Assembly: GCA_024276075.1 (NCBI GenBank)
Contig: JAJRXX010000022.1
Location: 1-37,798 of the forward strand
DNA from: Planctomycetota bacterium
Lineage (GTDB): Bacteria; Planctomycetota; Phycisphaerae; Phycisphaerales; Phycisphaeraceae
DNA: 37,798 nucleotides
Direction: 5' to 3'
The position numbers and the translations under genes were made by a program. Below are positions 1 through 10,384 of the stretch, in pieces. A model generated the notes under the pieces. The model ran no database searches and had not been told where the DNA came from. It was given only the letters and a program-made list of their open reading frames with translations. How positions within the stretch are numbered: the stretch's first letter is position 1; every line of letters starts with the position of its first letter.

Positions 1-2581
<2,581 letters not shown>

Positions 2582-2893
2582 ACACCGACCATTGACCGAT
2601 CCGAACGCAGCACCCCCAAAATGGGTTGATACGAGACGACTCGACAGTGGCCGGTATTCTCTGCTGTGCACGATATAAAACACAGCAACCCACGTTTATA
2701 GCCGCATTTAATGCCCAAAGGCACTAGATGAAGCCACCCATGCCTTTTGCGGGACATGGTGTAGGCAAGCTCCTCAAGAGCTTTATTCTCGGTGTTACAC
2801 TCGCGTGCAACTTAAACCTGGCTATCCACTTGTCAAAGATCGTACCCCCGGCCGTTGGTACGGACAGAGGGCTGGCTAAATGCCAAGCTCCTT
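2582..2893 (-). other. 23S rRNA leader (precursor 5' region)
   Basis: About 300 nt lie between the proposed promoter and the mature 23S 5' end. They hold two clear hairpins: arms CGTACC (2841-2846) and GGTACG (2857-2862), and arms AAGCTC (2767-2772) and GAGCTT (2778-2783). A boxA-like motif is also present. No tRNA cloverleaf and no 16S 3' end were found on either strand. Part of this leader presumably pairs with the 23S 3' flank to form a processing stem, but that flank is outside the window. Confidence 0.6.
2830..2840 (-). promoter_or_regulatory. boxA-like antitermination motif in rRNA leader
   Basis: The minus strand reads GATCTTTGACAAG, close to the CTTTGACAA/CTTTAACAA boxA core of rRNA leaders that recruits NusB/NusE antitermination complexes. 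It lies immediately downstream of the 2841-2862 hairpin, a usual arrangement. The same TTGACA could be read as a second -35 box, but no good -10 follows it, so boxA is preferred. Confidence 0.5.
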
Positions 2894-2921
2894 ACTTTAT
2901 CCGGGCGGCGGTGGGTGTCAA
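2894..2921 (-). promoter_or_regulatory. Sigma-70-type promoter for the 23S gene
   Basis: On the minus strand there is a perfect -35 TTGACA (2916-2921), a 16-nt spacer and a -10 TAAAGT (2894-2899, four of six consensus bases). Transcription would start near 2887 and run through the leader into 23S. This is what an unlinked 23S gene with its own promoter needs. Confidence 0.6.
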
Positions 2922-2977
2922 ATGATGCGGGTGATGGCAAGGGGTGATGTGGAGCAGGTGTGGTTAAGTGGGGCGCG

Positions 2978-2998
2978 CCAGACAGTCATGACGTCTGG
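2978..2998. terminator. Hairpin just after the GIY-YIG gene
   Basis: Arms CCAGAC (2978-2983) and GTCTGG (2993-2998) form an inverted repeat starting nine bases beyond the minus-strand stop codon at 3007. The loop contains the palindrome GTCATGAC. There is no U-tract, so it may be a weak terminator or an mRNA-end hairpin separating this gene from the 23S promoter. Confidence 0.35.
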
Positions 2999-3006
2999 CC
3001 AAGACT

Positions 3007-3921
3007 TCATCCCTTCGTAACGTTGTCGTGATCAGCCGTGGTCTTAGCCGCATTGATCACAGCTTGTTTCCATTCGTTGTACGTCTGGCCCGTCTTTTCG
3101 ATCTTCCAACTCATCCGGCCATTCGTGTTGCGAGCCGCCACGACCGCTGCCGCTGCACTGGGGCTGCTAAATAACACATCGTCTGCGAATTTATAATACG
3201 ACTCGTCGTGATCAACGAGTTTTCCGTCCTCCACCAGTTGGTTCCGAAGACCGACGTAGGATTCCCATGAAGGGACACCTATCTTACGAGCGGTTGATCC
3301 TTTTAAGACAACGAACTCGCCATCAATTTCATACGCTGTGGCATTGGTGCCGACGTCCGAAATAATAAACTTCGGCGATTTTTCGGATGATAGCTCTTGC
3401 ACAAGCTTGGGTTGAAGGAATCCAAGCCCCAGCACGGGAAACACCATCTCAACCTGCCCCAGAAAGTACTCCATGTCAGCCACATCAGGTTCGGGCATCG
3501 TTTTCGGAAAGGGTGTGTTACCGTTTGCCACCTCGGCCCGGCCAGAGTCCATGAGCTTTTCGATCAAGCGGCTTTCCAGGTACCGGACGTGAGCTTTTGT
3601 GAGGTTATCATCCTTGCTCGTGACAACCGCTGCCTTAATCCAAAAGTCTTTCTTCGAATCATTGTCATGTTTCGTCAAACGATCAAGGACATTGTCCCCT
3701 TCACCCACATAAACACGATCCCGATTCTGCCGGTTCGGATCGGGGCCAACCAGACAATAAATACCCGTTCGTTTTAGCTCAAGGCGTGACACAAGCTCCG
3801 CCAGGTGCGTACGCGGGACAAGCATCGCCTGCCCGCTCCAATTGATGATTTCCGCCACGATCGGTCCCTTAGCAGTGCCGTCGATGAGATATAGTCGTAT
3901 TGTTTTTCCTTTAGGGATCAC
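3007..3921 (-). CDS. GIY-YIG nuclease family protein with DUF4357-like C-terminus
   Basis: A 304-residue predicted nuclease of unknown cellular role. The GIY-YIG fold is visible: GIY at residues 53-55, YVG at 71-73, a candidate catalytic Arg81 (RLTKH) and Glu116 (YLESRL), all in the order expected for a metal-dependent nick at DNA. The C-terminal segment (about 245-300, with LFSSPSAAAAVV and NGRMSWK) resembles DUF4357, which often accompanies this nuclease type in host-encoded proteins. The start is GTG at 3921; an A/G-rich stretch (AAGAAGAAG) upstream may serve as a weak ribosome site, and no ATG lies nearby in frame. It sits alone between the 23S promoter and a repeat cluster, so context gives no pathway. 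An ATG start further in would remove the N-terminal strand. Family assignment is firm, function is not. Confidence 0.85.
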   Translation of the reverse strand: MIPKGKTIRLYLIDGTAKGPIVAEIINWSGQAMLVPRTHLAELVSRLELKRTGIYCLVGPDPNRQNRDRVYVGEGDNVLDRLTKHDNDSKKDFWIKAAVVTSKDDNLTKAHVRYLESRLIEKLMDSGRAEVANGNTPFPKTMPEPDVADMEYFLGQVEMVFPVLGLGFLQPKLVQELSSEKSPKFIISDVGTNATAYEIDGEFVVLKGSTARKIGVPSWESYVGLRNQLVEDGKLVDHDESYYKFADDVLFSSPSAAAAVVAARNTNGRMSWKIEKTGQTYNEWKQAVINAAKTTADHDNVTKG

Positions 3922-4052
3922 GTCACTTCTTCTTTTTTAATGTTAAATTCCGTTGACAAAATATCTATTTCCTCTCGATGGGCCGCGGGTATCTGGGGCT
4001 AATTTTACTAAAATTGTACGCACTCCACTGTTTAAGAGACGGTTTTGTTTAT

Positions 4053-4294
4053 GCCCCGCGTGGGTCACGCGGGGCTAAATGGGGGAATTGGTGTGTGCGG
4101 AGAGAATACACGGCTTCCCCGCCTTCGACGTGTGAAGCCGTGGCACCCGGGCCACGCTTTCAAAAGCATGAATCAGCACACTGGTTGCAAGCAACCCGTG
4201 CCACCCAGACGGAAGCGGTCCGCACAGCGGACCCTACAACTTTGGGCGGCGCGGGGTTGTGGTGCCGGATGCCACGGGTGTATTCACCCGTGGC
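4053..4294. repeat. Cluster of five different palindromic (REP-like) units
   Basis: The non-coding gap 3922-4310 is mostly hairpins. The arms are GCCCCGCGTG/CACGCGGGGC (4053-4075), CACGGCTTC/GAAGCCGTG (4109-4142), GGTTGC/GCAACC (4183-4196), GGTCCGC/GCGGACC (4217-4233) and GCCACGGGTG/CACCCGTGGC (4271-4294). The second and third are followed by GTGGCACCC or GTGCCACCC; the first and last by CTAAAT. The same units recur at 22739-22838 and 26490-26510, and related ones sit inside the small inverted-repeat elements at 19271 and 20422. No gene is seen here. Confidence 0.85.
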
Positions 4295-4310
4295 TAAATA
4301 TCCACCCTAC

Positions 4311-5690
4311 CTACGCCGGCACAACCTCACGGCTAGACGCTGTTGTCATCTGTTGGGCCAAGTCCAAGAGCCGTTGCGAATAAGGCGCGTCTGATTGATC
4401 CACGAAGTAGGCGGCTTTCTCTTTTTGCTCTTGCTTAAATCGTGGAGAGCTTGCTTTCGCTAGCAACTCTCGGCAGACGGTCGCAAGCTGCTCGTGCAAA
4501 CGGACGCGGGGGATGCCCATCATCTGAATGAACTGGTCAAAATAAACCGAGTTGTGAACGGCGCGGAGGAACGGGTTCGCCTTGATCTCATCGTCGGACA
4601 CCATGCACGCGACCGCATTGCCGTGCAACGCAGCTTCGAGCATGATGGTGGAGACGTTGGAGATCAAACAATCGGCTGCGCTTAAAAGATTATGGGTATC
4701 CATGTAGTCGGTCAGATTGATCTTGTTGGGCTGGTCTGCTTTTGAGTTGTTGTAAAACGCACGCATGGCAGGGTCCATGCCCACGTGCCGCCAGGGGATG
4801 TCGAAAAAGTCGGGCTCGTCCGGCGAAGGCGCTCGCCAGGGGTGGGGGCGAAATATCACAAAGCAGTTTTCGAGGCCGCTGTGTTCGATCGCGTCTTCGA
4901 GCAGGCGCAGGTGCTTGATCTCATTAACGCTCTTGCTTGAGCCGGCGTACACAATCAGGTGAACGCTGGGGTCGATGCCAAACGATCGGCAAAGCTGTTC
5001 TCGACTGACCGTGGGCTTTTGGCGGTAGACCTCAAACTGTGCTGCGCCGAGGATGTGAATTTTTTCTTCGGGGGTGCCCATAAATTCAATGGCGTGTTGC
5101 TTGGTCTGCTCACCCCAGACCGCTAACACGTCCGGGTGATCCACCACCATCGACTTGGTTGAAGGGTTGTCCCAGGAGTTCATCAGCACCAGAAAGGGGG
5201 TGCCCGATCGTTTGCTGTACAGAGCTAGGTCGGCGATGAACAGCCCCTCAAGAACAGACGGATGGATGATCAGATCGGGTGAAAAATCAGCGATCACCCT
5301 TTCGATCTGCGGACACGGCCCCGCTTGCTTGAGTGTCTTGTGGCGGTAGATGGGGAATATGACGGGCTGCGAACGCAGCCACATGCCGCGGTAAACATCT
5401 TCACCCATCATTTTCCAAGCACCCTGAACCGCACGGTACGCGGCTTTACGGCGGGTGCGGTGCAGCGTCTGGATTTTGGCGAGATGCCTTAGCTTGGCGG
5501 CACGCTTTTGATCGACTTCAATGCATGCTTTGTTTTCCAGGCCAAGAGTTGAGATGTCCGTTTTAATCCGCTTGGTTTTCTTGGGGAAGACGTATTGGAC
5601 TTCATGACGCGCTTCGAGCAGACGGAAAGCGCCGCTATGAATAAAGTGGCGGATGATAATGTCGTGTTCGACAAAAATTTGAATCCGCAT
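4311..5690 (-). CDS. GT-B-type glycosyl/glycerophosphotransferase of a surface-glycan cluster
   Basis: A 459-residue cytoplasmic protein without signal peptide or membrane helices. The C-terminal half resembles CDP-glycerol-transferase-like and capsule GT-B enzymes: a nucleotide-binding-type strand IVYAGSS, then FVIFRPHPWR, and ISNVSTIMLEAALHG, the region that grips the sugar-nucleotide or CDP donor in such folds. The N-terminal half contains PDLIIHPSVLEG and LVLMNSWDNPS. It begins 37 nt after the ABC exporter stop and is the last gene of the minus-strand glycan cluster, so it probably adds a residue to the exported polysaccharide or lipid-linked glycan. Donor and acceptor cannot be read from sequence. 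The start ATG at 5690 gives the usual MRIQIFVEHD-type beginning. Confidence 0.75.
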   Translation of the reverse strand: MRIQIFVEHDIIIRHFIHSGAFRLLEARHEVQYVFPKKTKRIKTDISTLGLENKACIEVDQKRAAKLRHLAKIQTLHRTRRKAAYRAVQGAWKMMGEDVYRGMWLRSQPVIFPIYRHKTLKQAGPCPQIERVIADFSPDLIIHPSVLEGLFIADLALYSKRSGTPFLVLMNSWDNPSTKSMVVDHPDVLAVWGEQTKQHAIEFMGTPEEKIHILGAAQFEVYRQKPTVSREQLCRSFGIDPSVHLIVYAGSSKSVNEIKHLRLLEDAIEHSGLENCFVIFRPHPWRAPSPDEPDFFDIPWRHVGMDPAMRAFYNNSKADQPNKINLTDYMDTHNLLSAADCLISNVSTIMLEAALHGNAVACMVSDDEIKANPFLRAVHNSVYFDQFIQMMGIPRVRLHEQLATVCRELLAKASSPRFKQEQKEKAAYFVDQSDAPYSQRLLDLAQQMTTASSREVVPA

Positions 5691-5727
5691 CAGGCGTTCT
5701 CAGTATCTCTATCGGCAAGCGCACCGC

Positions 5728-7491
5728 TTAACAAGGGGCGCCAATCAGTGAAGGCGGGCTTTGGTTTACCGTTTCTCGCTGCAATTCCCTCAGGTCAAAC
5801 ACGGCGTCCGAGTGCTCTATGGTTGACAGACGGTGTGCCACGACGATGACTGTCTTTGATTGGCTAAGCCGGCACATGGCCTGCTGAATGAGCTTTTCTG
5901 ATTCGTGGTCTAACGCGCTGGTGGCTTCATCAAAAAGATATATATCCGGGTCACGGACCATGGCGCGGGCAATCGAGACCCGCTGCTTTTGCCCACCCGA
6001 CAGCGTCATCCCTCGATCACCCACCAGTGTGTCGTAGCCTTTGGGCTGAGCCATGATGGTGTCGTGTATCGCGGCGGCACGCGCCGCGTCTTCGATCTCG
6101 TGGTCCGTGGCGTCGAGGCGACCCATCCGGATGTTGTCGCGGATGGTCCCGTGAAAAAGGAACGGGTCTTGGCCAACGTACCCGATGCGTGATCGCCAAC
6201 TGTCGAGTTGGTAGTCGCTCAAGGATTTGTTGTTAACCAGGATGACGCCGGACGTCGGCTTGAGCATCCCCATCAACAGATGGATGATCGTACTCTTCCC
6301 GATTCCGGAAGGGCCGACGATCGCGGACATCTTGCCGATAGGGAATACAACGTTGAGGTCTTTGAGAACACAGGTGTCGCTGCCATATGAAAAGCTCACG
6401 TTCTTTAATTTAATCTCACCTTGCAAACGATCAACAACCCATCCGTCTTTGGGTTCTTGCTGAAGTGCGTGTCGATAAAGCGCCTTGTGCAGCATCGTGA
6501 TTGCGGGGAGGCGGAACGCGATATCCAACGAGTGCGTCATTAGAAACGACAAACTACTGATTAATTTTTGGCCACAAATGACCATCACCGCGATCACCGG
6601 CAGCTTGGTTTGAACGCGCTGGGGCTCAAATTGAGTGGTCGCAAACACAATCGCGATGATGGCGGAAAAGACGAGGAATTCGCCGGCTGGGGTAGGAATC
6701 GCATTAACCATACGGAAGCGGATCAAAACCCGTCTGCTGCGAGCACTAGCCTTTTCAAAACGCTGCTGCATCGCGCCGATCAACGAAAACGCTTTGATAA
6801 CCGCCTGCCCGCTTATGTTTTCGGAGGCTTGCGTCAGGATCGCTTGCTGCGCCTCGATCCGATCCTTTCCCAGTGTGTTCGAATAAGGGTGCGCGACGCG
6901 GCTTAAACAGAACCACAAAAGGCCCCCTACAACGCCCATGCTCAATGTAATCTGCCAATCAATTGCGATTAAGACAGCTATCATGACGATGCTGAATATG
7001 ATCTTTGAACAATACTCAACCACCGATATCAAAAACTTAGATGCCATGGGCGGCTCGCCAACGATCTTGTGCAGGGCTTCCCCCTGCTTGCCTTTTACGC
7101 TTAAATCAAACCGGCGCCCCAAGTAAAATTTATGAAGCTGATTGGACCACTGCTCACTCAACCGCATCGCAAATGATGCCGCTAGATATTTGCTAAGAAC
7201 CGATAGCGTGCATTTGATCGCCATCATCGAAAACATGATGACGACCAACACCGCAATATGATGTTCCTTGGGAGCCCACTCCAACAACGGCAGCAGAAGC
7301 TTGTCCAAAAAAGAATAACTCTGTTTCCCCATAGCCATGTCAAGAAAGGGGATCAGCAGCACAATGCTAAAAGAAGAGCTGATTGCTTCGAGCAGAGAAA
7401 TGCCCAAAAGGAACAAGATGCGGGCCTTGTAGGGGGCTATCGCTCGTAATATCAAACGCGATGAGTGCAGGATTCGTTTTAGATGATTCAT
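5728..7491 (-). CDS. ABC exporter, fused permease and ATPase (MsbA/glycan-flippase type)
   Basis: A 587-residue half-transporter that would work as a homodimer in the inner membrane. Residues about 15-330 hold the membrane domain, with hydrophobic spans near 25-50, 78-105, 150-200 and 270-320. The ATPase domain is complete: Walker A GPSGIGKS (393-400), Q-loop Gln441, signature LSGGQ (497-501), Walker B DIYLFDEA (516-523), D-loop SALD and switch His553. Length and architecture fit MsbA, PglK and other lipid-linked-glycan exporters. It lies between a methyltransferase gene and a glycosyltransferase gene on the same strand, pointing to export of a surface glycan intermediate. A lipid or peptide substrate cannot be excluded. 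The gap upstream is occupied by a 143-bp inverted-repeat element. Confidence 0.92.
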   Translation of the reverse strand: MNHLKRILHSSRLILRAIAPYKARILFLLGISLLEAISSSFSIVLLIPFLDMAMGKQSYSFLDKLLLPLLEWAPKEHHIAVLVVIMFSMMAIKCTLSVLSKYLAASFAMRLSEQWSNQLHKFYLGRRFDLSVKGKQGEALHKIVGEPPMASKFLISVVEYCSKIIFSIVMIAVLIAIDWQITLSMGVVGGLLWFCLSRVAHPYSNTLGKDRIEAQQAILTQASENISGQAVIKAFSLIGAMQQRFEKASARSRRVLIRFRMVNAIPTPAGEFLVFSAIIAIVFATTQFEPQRVQTKLPVIAVMVICGQKLISSLSFLMTHSLDIAFRLPAITMLHKALYRHALQQEPKDGWVVDRLQGEIKLKNVSFSYGSDTCVLKDLNVVFPIGKMSAIVGPSGIGKSTIIHLLMGMLKPTSGVILVNNKSLSDYQLDSWRSRIGYVGQDPFLFHGTIRDNIRMGRLDATDHEIEDAARAAAIHDTIMAQPKGYDTLVGDRGMTLSGGQKQRVSIARAMVRDPDIYLFDEATSALDHESEKLIQQAMCRLSQSKTVIVVAHRLSTIEHSDAVFDLRELQRETVNQSPPSLIGAPC

Positions 7492-7510
7492 ATATCAACC
7501 TGAGAACATC

Positions 7511-7653
7511 TACTAGAACCTATTCCAAAACCCAAAAATTTGGTCGCCGACAACTATCCACCGGTGTAAACCTTCGTCATTTGCACTGGCTGACAAGCAG
7601 CCAGTGGCACCCGATTCAACCCCCATCGGGAGGTTTTGGAATGAGTTCTAGTA
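7511..7653. mobile_element. 143-bp MITE-like element with 22-bp inverted ends
   Basis: The left end (7511-7532, starting TACTAGAACC) and the right end (7632-7653) are inverted repeats matching at 20 of 22 positions. Inside is a perfect hairpin, arms CACTGGCTG (7584-7592) and CAGCCAGTG (7598-7606), followed by GCACCC, so it reads GTGGCACCC like the palindromes elsewhere in this window. There is no coding capacity. The element separates the ABC exporter gene from the upstream methyltransferase gene within the glycan cluster. Confidence 0.75.
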
Positions 7654-7709
7654 ACTCATGAAATCAGGATACAGCCTAGACCCGCCAATTGCTTGAAAAT
7701 ACAGGTTTG

Positions 7710-8501
7710 CTAGAGATCATCGATGCTCCATTCGCCCCTTCTAAAGTAAATTTCATCAATGATTTTGGCGGAGTATTTGCCTAGAGGCTCTTCATCGAGC
7801 AGGAAAAAATGCTGGTCTCTGTCTGGGCAATACTTGTAACTCCAAGACCTTTGAAGGTTGTTCTTTATGAAGCGGGCGTTGGCTGTTCTCCCATCAACTA
7901 CAATAATTGTTTTTGGCGTGAGGAAGTGTTCTAACTTCAACACGTCGCAAGCCATCGGCATCATATCTTTGTGCCGCGTGCTCCAGCCATTGACTTCGCT
8001 GTTCACAGAAAACTGATCGGGTGCATCAAGGTATATGAAGTCTGGATTTATAAGGGGGAGTTTTTCATACTCCGTGGCTATTCGGCCGTTCCACATGACC
8101 ATATTCACCGCTGAATAATGGAACGCAACATATTTCTCAAGCGACCTGTCGATCCTGGACTTTGCTAGCTCGATGTATTTTTTTTGATTATCGACGCAGT
8201 GGCATTCGTACGGATTATTCCGCCGATAGTTAGATAAGCTCCCTGCCGCTTCTTCCACTTTTCTCAACGACGCGGCGAACAGCATGCTGCTCCATCCGCA
8301 TCCGAACTCAAGTATTGTCGTTCTTGACGTTTTTTGAATAAGCTGGTGAAGAGAGGCCAAATCATCTAGTTCGGGTCGATAGGGAGAAACTTGCTCAAGC
8401 TTAGCGTTTACACCAGCCGCGGATTCTTTTGATGGACCTATCAACGACGTCAGGCCGAGCCCAGTCAATATAGTTTGATTATCCATACGCTGATCGTCCA
8501 T
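7710..8501 (-). CDS. Class I SAM-dependent methyltransferase-like protein of the glycan cluster
   Basis: A 263-residue protein with a Rossmann-type SAM motif ILEFGCGWSSM (63-73), an acidic second-strand region (ECHCVDNQ, 99-106), FIYLDAPD (155-162) and VVDGR (201-205). This layout is seen in small-molecule and sugar methyltransferases and in uncharacterised proteins of polysaccharide clusters. The start ATG at 8501 lies only about ten bases from a perfect minus-strand TATAAT, so a leaderless or near-leaderless mRNA is possible; ATG at 8486 is the alternative. AT content looks higher than in its neighbours, which may indicate transfer. Substrate unknown; catalysis is inferred from the fold only. 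Confidence 0.65.
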   Translation of the reverse strand: MDDQRMDNQTILTGLGLTSLIGPSKESAAGVNAKLEQVSPYRPELDDLASLHQLIQKTSRTTILEFGCGWSSMLFAASLRKVEEAAGSLSNYRRNNPYECHCVDNQKKYIELAKSRIDRSLEKYVAFHYSAVNMVMWNGRIATEYEKLPLINPDFIYLDAPDQFSVNSEVNGWSTRHKDMMPMACDVLKLEHFLTPKTIIVVDGRTANARFIKNNLQRSWSYKYCPDRDQHFFLLDEEPLGKYSAKIIDEIYFRRGEWSIDDL

Positions 8502-8511
8502 AGATAGGCGT

Positions 8512-8536
8512 ATTATACCGGTCGGGGATCGGTCAA
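8512..8536 (-). promoter_or_regulatory. Possible internal promoter in the glycan cluster
   Basis: The minus strand has a perfect -10 TATAAT (8512-8517). TTGACC (8531-8536) lies upstream, but the spacer is only 13 nt, so the -35 match may be chance. It falls in the 54-nt gap between the cytidylyltransferase stop and the next methyltransferase, and could start transcription of the last three genes. Confidence 0.35.
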
Positions 8537-8555
8537 TTGCCCCTCTTAAACGGTG

Positions 8556-9266
8556 TCATAAACGATTGAGATATTCTTCAGCTAGGGTGATATCGTGCTC
8601 GGTATCGATATTCGCCACGGGGCCTTCGATCACGACCGCTCCAAGGTGCTTGCCGTATGTGGTTTTCTGTTCAACTAAACATGCACGTGTAAATGCGTAG
8701 GCCACGCCGTTGCGGTGATAGGTCGGGGTGAGCTGCTGACGTGCGATGATGTTTTGGCCCAACGGGTCGGACAATCGCATGTTCTGCCCGTCGATGACCA
8801 ATTGCTTGAGCGGGTGAAACTTCAGATCGGTGCGGCTGACGGTCCAAACCGCGTCGAATTCACCTTGAATCAGGTGCTCGACAGTTTGTGTCACTTGCCC
8901 GGGTGTGCGTGTAGGAGACGTGGGCTGGAGCATCACGACGACATCGTAAACAGTCTGGTCGATACGCTCTGCTTCCTGAAGCGCGTGGTGTAACACATCC
9001 CAATCCCCGATCTGATCGCCCGAGAGTGCTGGTGGCCTACGGAATGGTACGTCCAAGCCAGCCTTCTGCGCCTCCAAAGCAATCGCGTCGTGATCGGTGG
9101 ATACGACCGCCCGATCGATCCAGGGGAGTTGGCGGACGATACGGCCAACGTGCGCCACCAATGACAGGCCGGCGACCTGACGCAGGTTTTTTAGTTTGAC
9201 GCCTTTGCTCCCGCCACGTGCTGGGGCAATCGCCAAGACTCGTTTGTCTTCGAGCATAACGGTCAA
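8556..9266 (-). CDS. Acylneuraminate cytidylyltransferase family protein (CMP-sialate synthase-like)
   Basis: A 236-residue enzyme predicted to activate a nonulosonic acid (sialic-, legionaminic- or pseudaminic-type) or a related acidic sugar with CTP to give the CMP-sugar. The nucleotide-binding signature APARGGSKGVKLKNL is near residues 14-28. LQPTSPTRTPGQ, the substrate-loop region AVWTVSRTDLKFHP, and NIDTEHDITLAEEYL at the C-terminus are all typical of NeuA/KdsB-like cytidylyltransferases. The 711-nt frame begins at TTG 9266, overlapping the TGA of the preceding methyltransferase; ATG at 9257 is an equally good start and loses only three residues. No NeuB-type synthase or epimerase is in the window, so the sugar itself is not identified. 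Confidence 0.88.
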   Translation of the reverse strand: MTVMLEDKRVLAIAPARGGSKGVKLKNLRQVAGLSLVAHVGRIVRQLPWIDRAVVSTDHDAIALEAQKAGLDVPFRRPPALSGDQIGDWDVLHHALQEAERIDQTVYDVVVMLQPTSPTRTPGQVTQTVEHLIQGEFDAVWTVSRTDLKFHPLKQLVIDGQNMRLSDPLGQNIIARQQLTPTYHRNGVAYAFTRACLVEQKTTYGKHLGAVVIEGPVANIDTEHDITLAEEYLNRL

Positions 9267-10144
9267 CTCTTGCCCGGGTGGCCCACCCAGATGACGGTGT
9301 CGGTCTTTCCATTCGCTTCTAAATCTTCTAGATACGATTTGCTGGTTCCCGCAAAAATGTTCCTTAACACGTCGCTGCCCCCGGGTTCATGCTCAGTGAT
9401 CCAGTGCAAATGATTTTCAATCCCGTAACGCTGATAAGCGATTGTTTGCTCGGTGACGAAGCCGTGGTGGGTGATAAGCCTGGGCAGGGAATCGTTTGAA
9501 TAGACGTAGGGGTGTTGGCATTGAAAATAGAATCTCTTGTAGCTGGGGCAGTCGTATATCGCTAAGAGCGGGTCGAACAGAGACGGCACTTCAATAATCA
9601 CGATCGATTCCGGGTGTGTGAGTCGGCTCAGTTCATCTAAAAACGCACCGGGATCAATGATGTGCTCAAGCACGTGGAACAGGCATACCAGGTCAAACGC
9701 CGACCTCGATGCAGCGGCTTCTTGAAGCGAGCGGTAATCCGTGAGGCCATGGATTTGAGACCGACTCGGAAGCGTAGATTGATCCGGCTCGACACACGCT
9801 AACTGAAGGTCCGGGCATTCTTGAGCAAGGATTTTCAGGAACGCGCCGTCTCCCGCTCCGATCTCTAAAACACGGTTGATGTCTTTGTGAAACCACGGAG
9901 CGATTTTATGGAATCGGTTCTTCTCCACCGTGCGGGCTTGGCGATAGGGTTGCTGCTTGAGCTTCGCGTTTCTGGGCACGTAGTGTTCATAATCAAGGCG
10001 CGGCTGAGGGTCGAGATAAGCAAAATCATGCTGTTGGTTTATCCAGACGTCGATCGTGTCGTCGCCGTAAACGCCGCGCTGCAACAGCGTGAAAGAGTCC
10101 TGATCGAACGGGGCGTGCGGCAGCGATTTGAGCGTGGTCGTCAT
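9263..10144 (-). CDS. Class I SAM-dependent methyltransferase, first gene of the glycan cluster
   Basis: A 293-residue protein with a textbook SAM motif I, VLEIGAGDGAF (92-102), motif II around CVEPDQS, and FHVLEHI, the methyltransf_23/25-type motif common in enzymes that methylate nucleotide sugars or lipids. A long N-terminal segment rich in aromatic residues (about 1-85) may position the substrate. It is directly followed by the cytidylyltransferase with overlapping stop and start, so the two are translationally coupled and probably act on the same glycan precursor. Upstream (10145-10384) lies a short repeat-bearing gap where the cluster promoter should be; no clear -35/-10 pair was recognised. 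The ATG at 10144 is followed by MTTTLKSLPH, without a signal peptide. Confidence 0.82.
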   Translation of the reverse strand: MTTTLKSLPHAPFDQDSFTLLQRGVYGDDTIDVWINQQHDFAYLDPQPRLDYEHYVPRNAKLKQQPYRQARTVEKNRFHKIAPWFHKDINRVLEIGAGDGAFLKILAQECPDLQLACVEPDQSTLPSRSQIHGLTDYRSLQEAAASRSAFDLVCLFHVLEHIIDPGAFLDELSRLTHPESIVIIEVPSLFDPLLAIYDCPSYKRFYFQCQHPYVYSNDSLPRLITHHGFVTEQTIAYQRYGIENHLHWITEHEPGGSDVLRNIFAGTSKSYLEDLEANGKTDTVIWVGHPGKS

Positions 10145-10289
10145 GATGGACGCTATTTTAGTCGCTCACGCCGATCGGCGACGATCCTCGCTGTTTGGCA
10201 GGGAAATCCGATTGTGGATCAGCTTGAATATTTTGGCGGGAATTGTCGTTCGAAACATTGGCGACAAGGGGTTTTCACAGCAGAAAAGG

Positions 10290-10316
10290 CCCGCTCCCTG
10301 ACGGTCGCGGCTCGTT
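10290..10316. repeat. Dispersed repeat, GCTCCCTGACGGTCGCGGCT type
   Basis: The core CCCGCTCCCTGACGGTCGCG continues into GCTCGTT. A near-identical copy is at 31123-31150. Diverged copies lie inside the elements at 18895-18999 (opposite strand) and 32870-33013. The arms CCGC and GCGG allow a weak hairpin. No gene is visible in 10145-10384. Confidence 0.7.
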
Positions 10317-10384
10317 GCGGTGCTCGATGAGGCATGCTGGCTTGGTTGAATCTCATTTTGTGAGACACTCTACGTAGGATCGCT

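Noticed and set aside
2757-2925. Structured stretch that might be a 5S rRNA or spacer tRNA
   Set aside because: It lies upstream of the 23S 5' end, has no cloverleaf or 5S loop motifs, and is better explained as leader with promoter and boxA.
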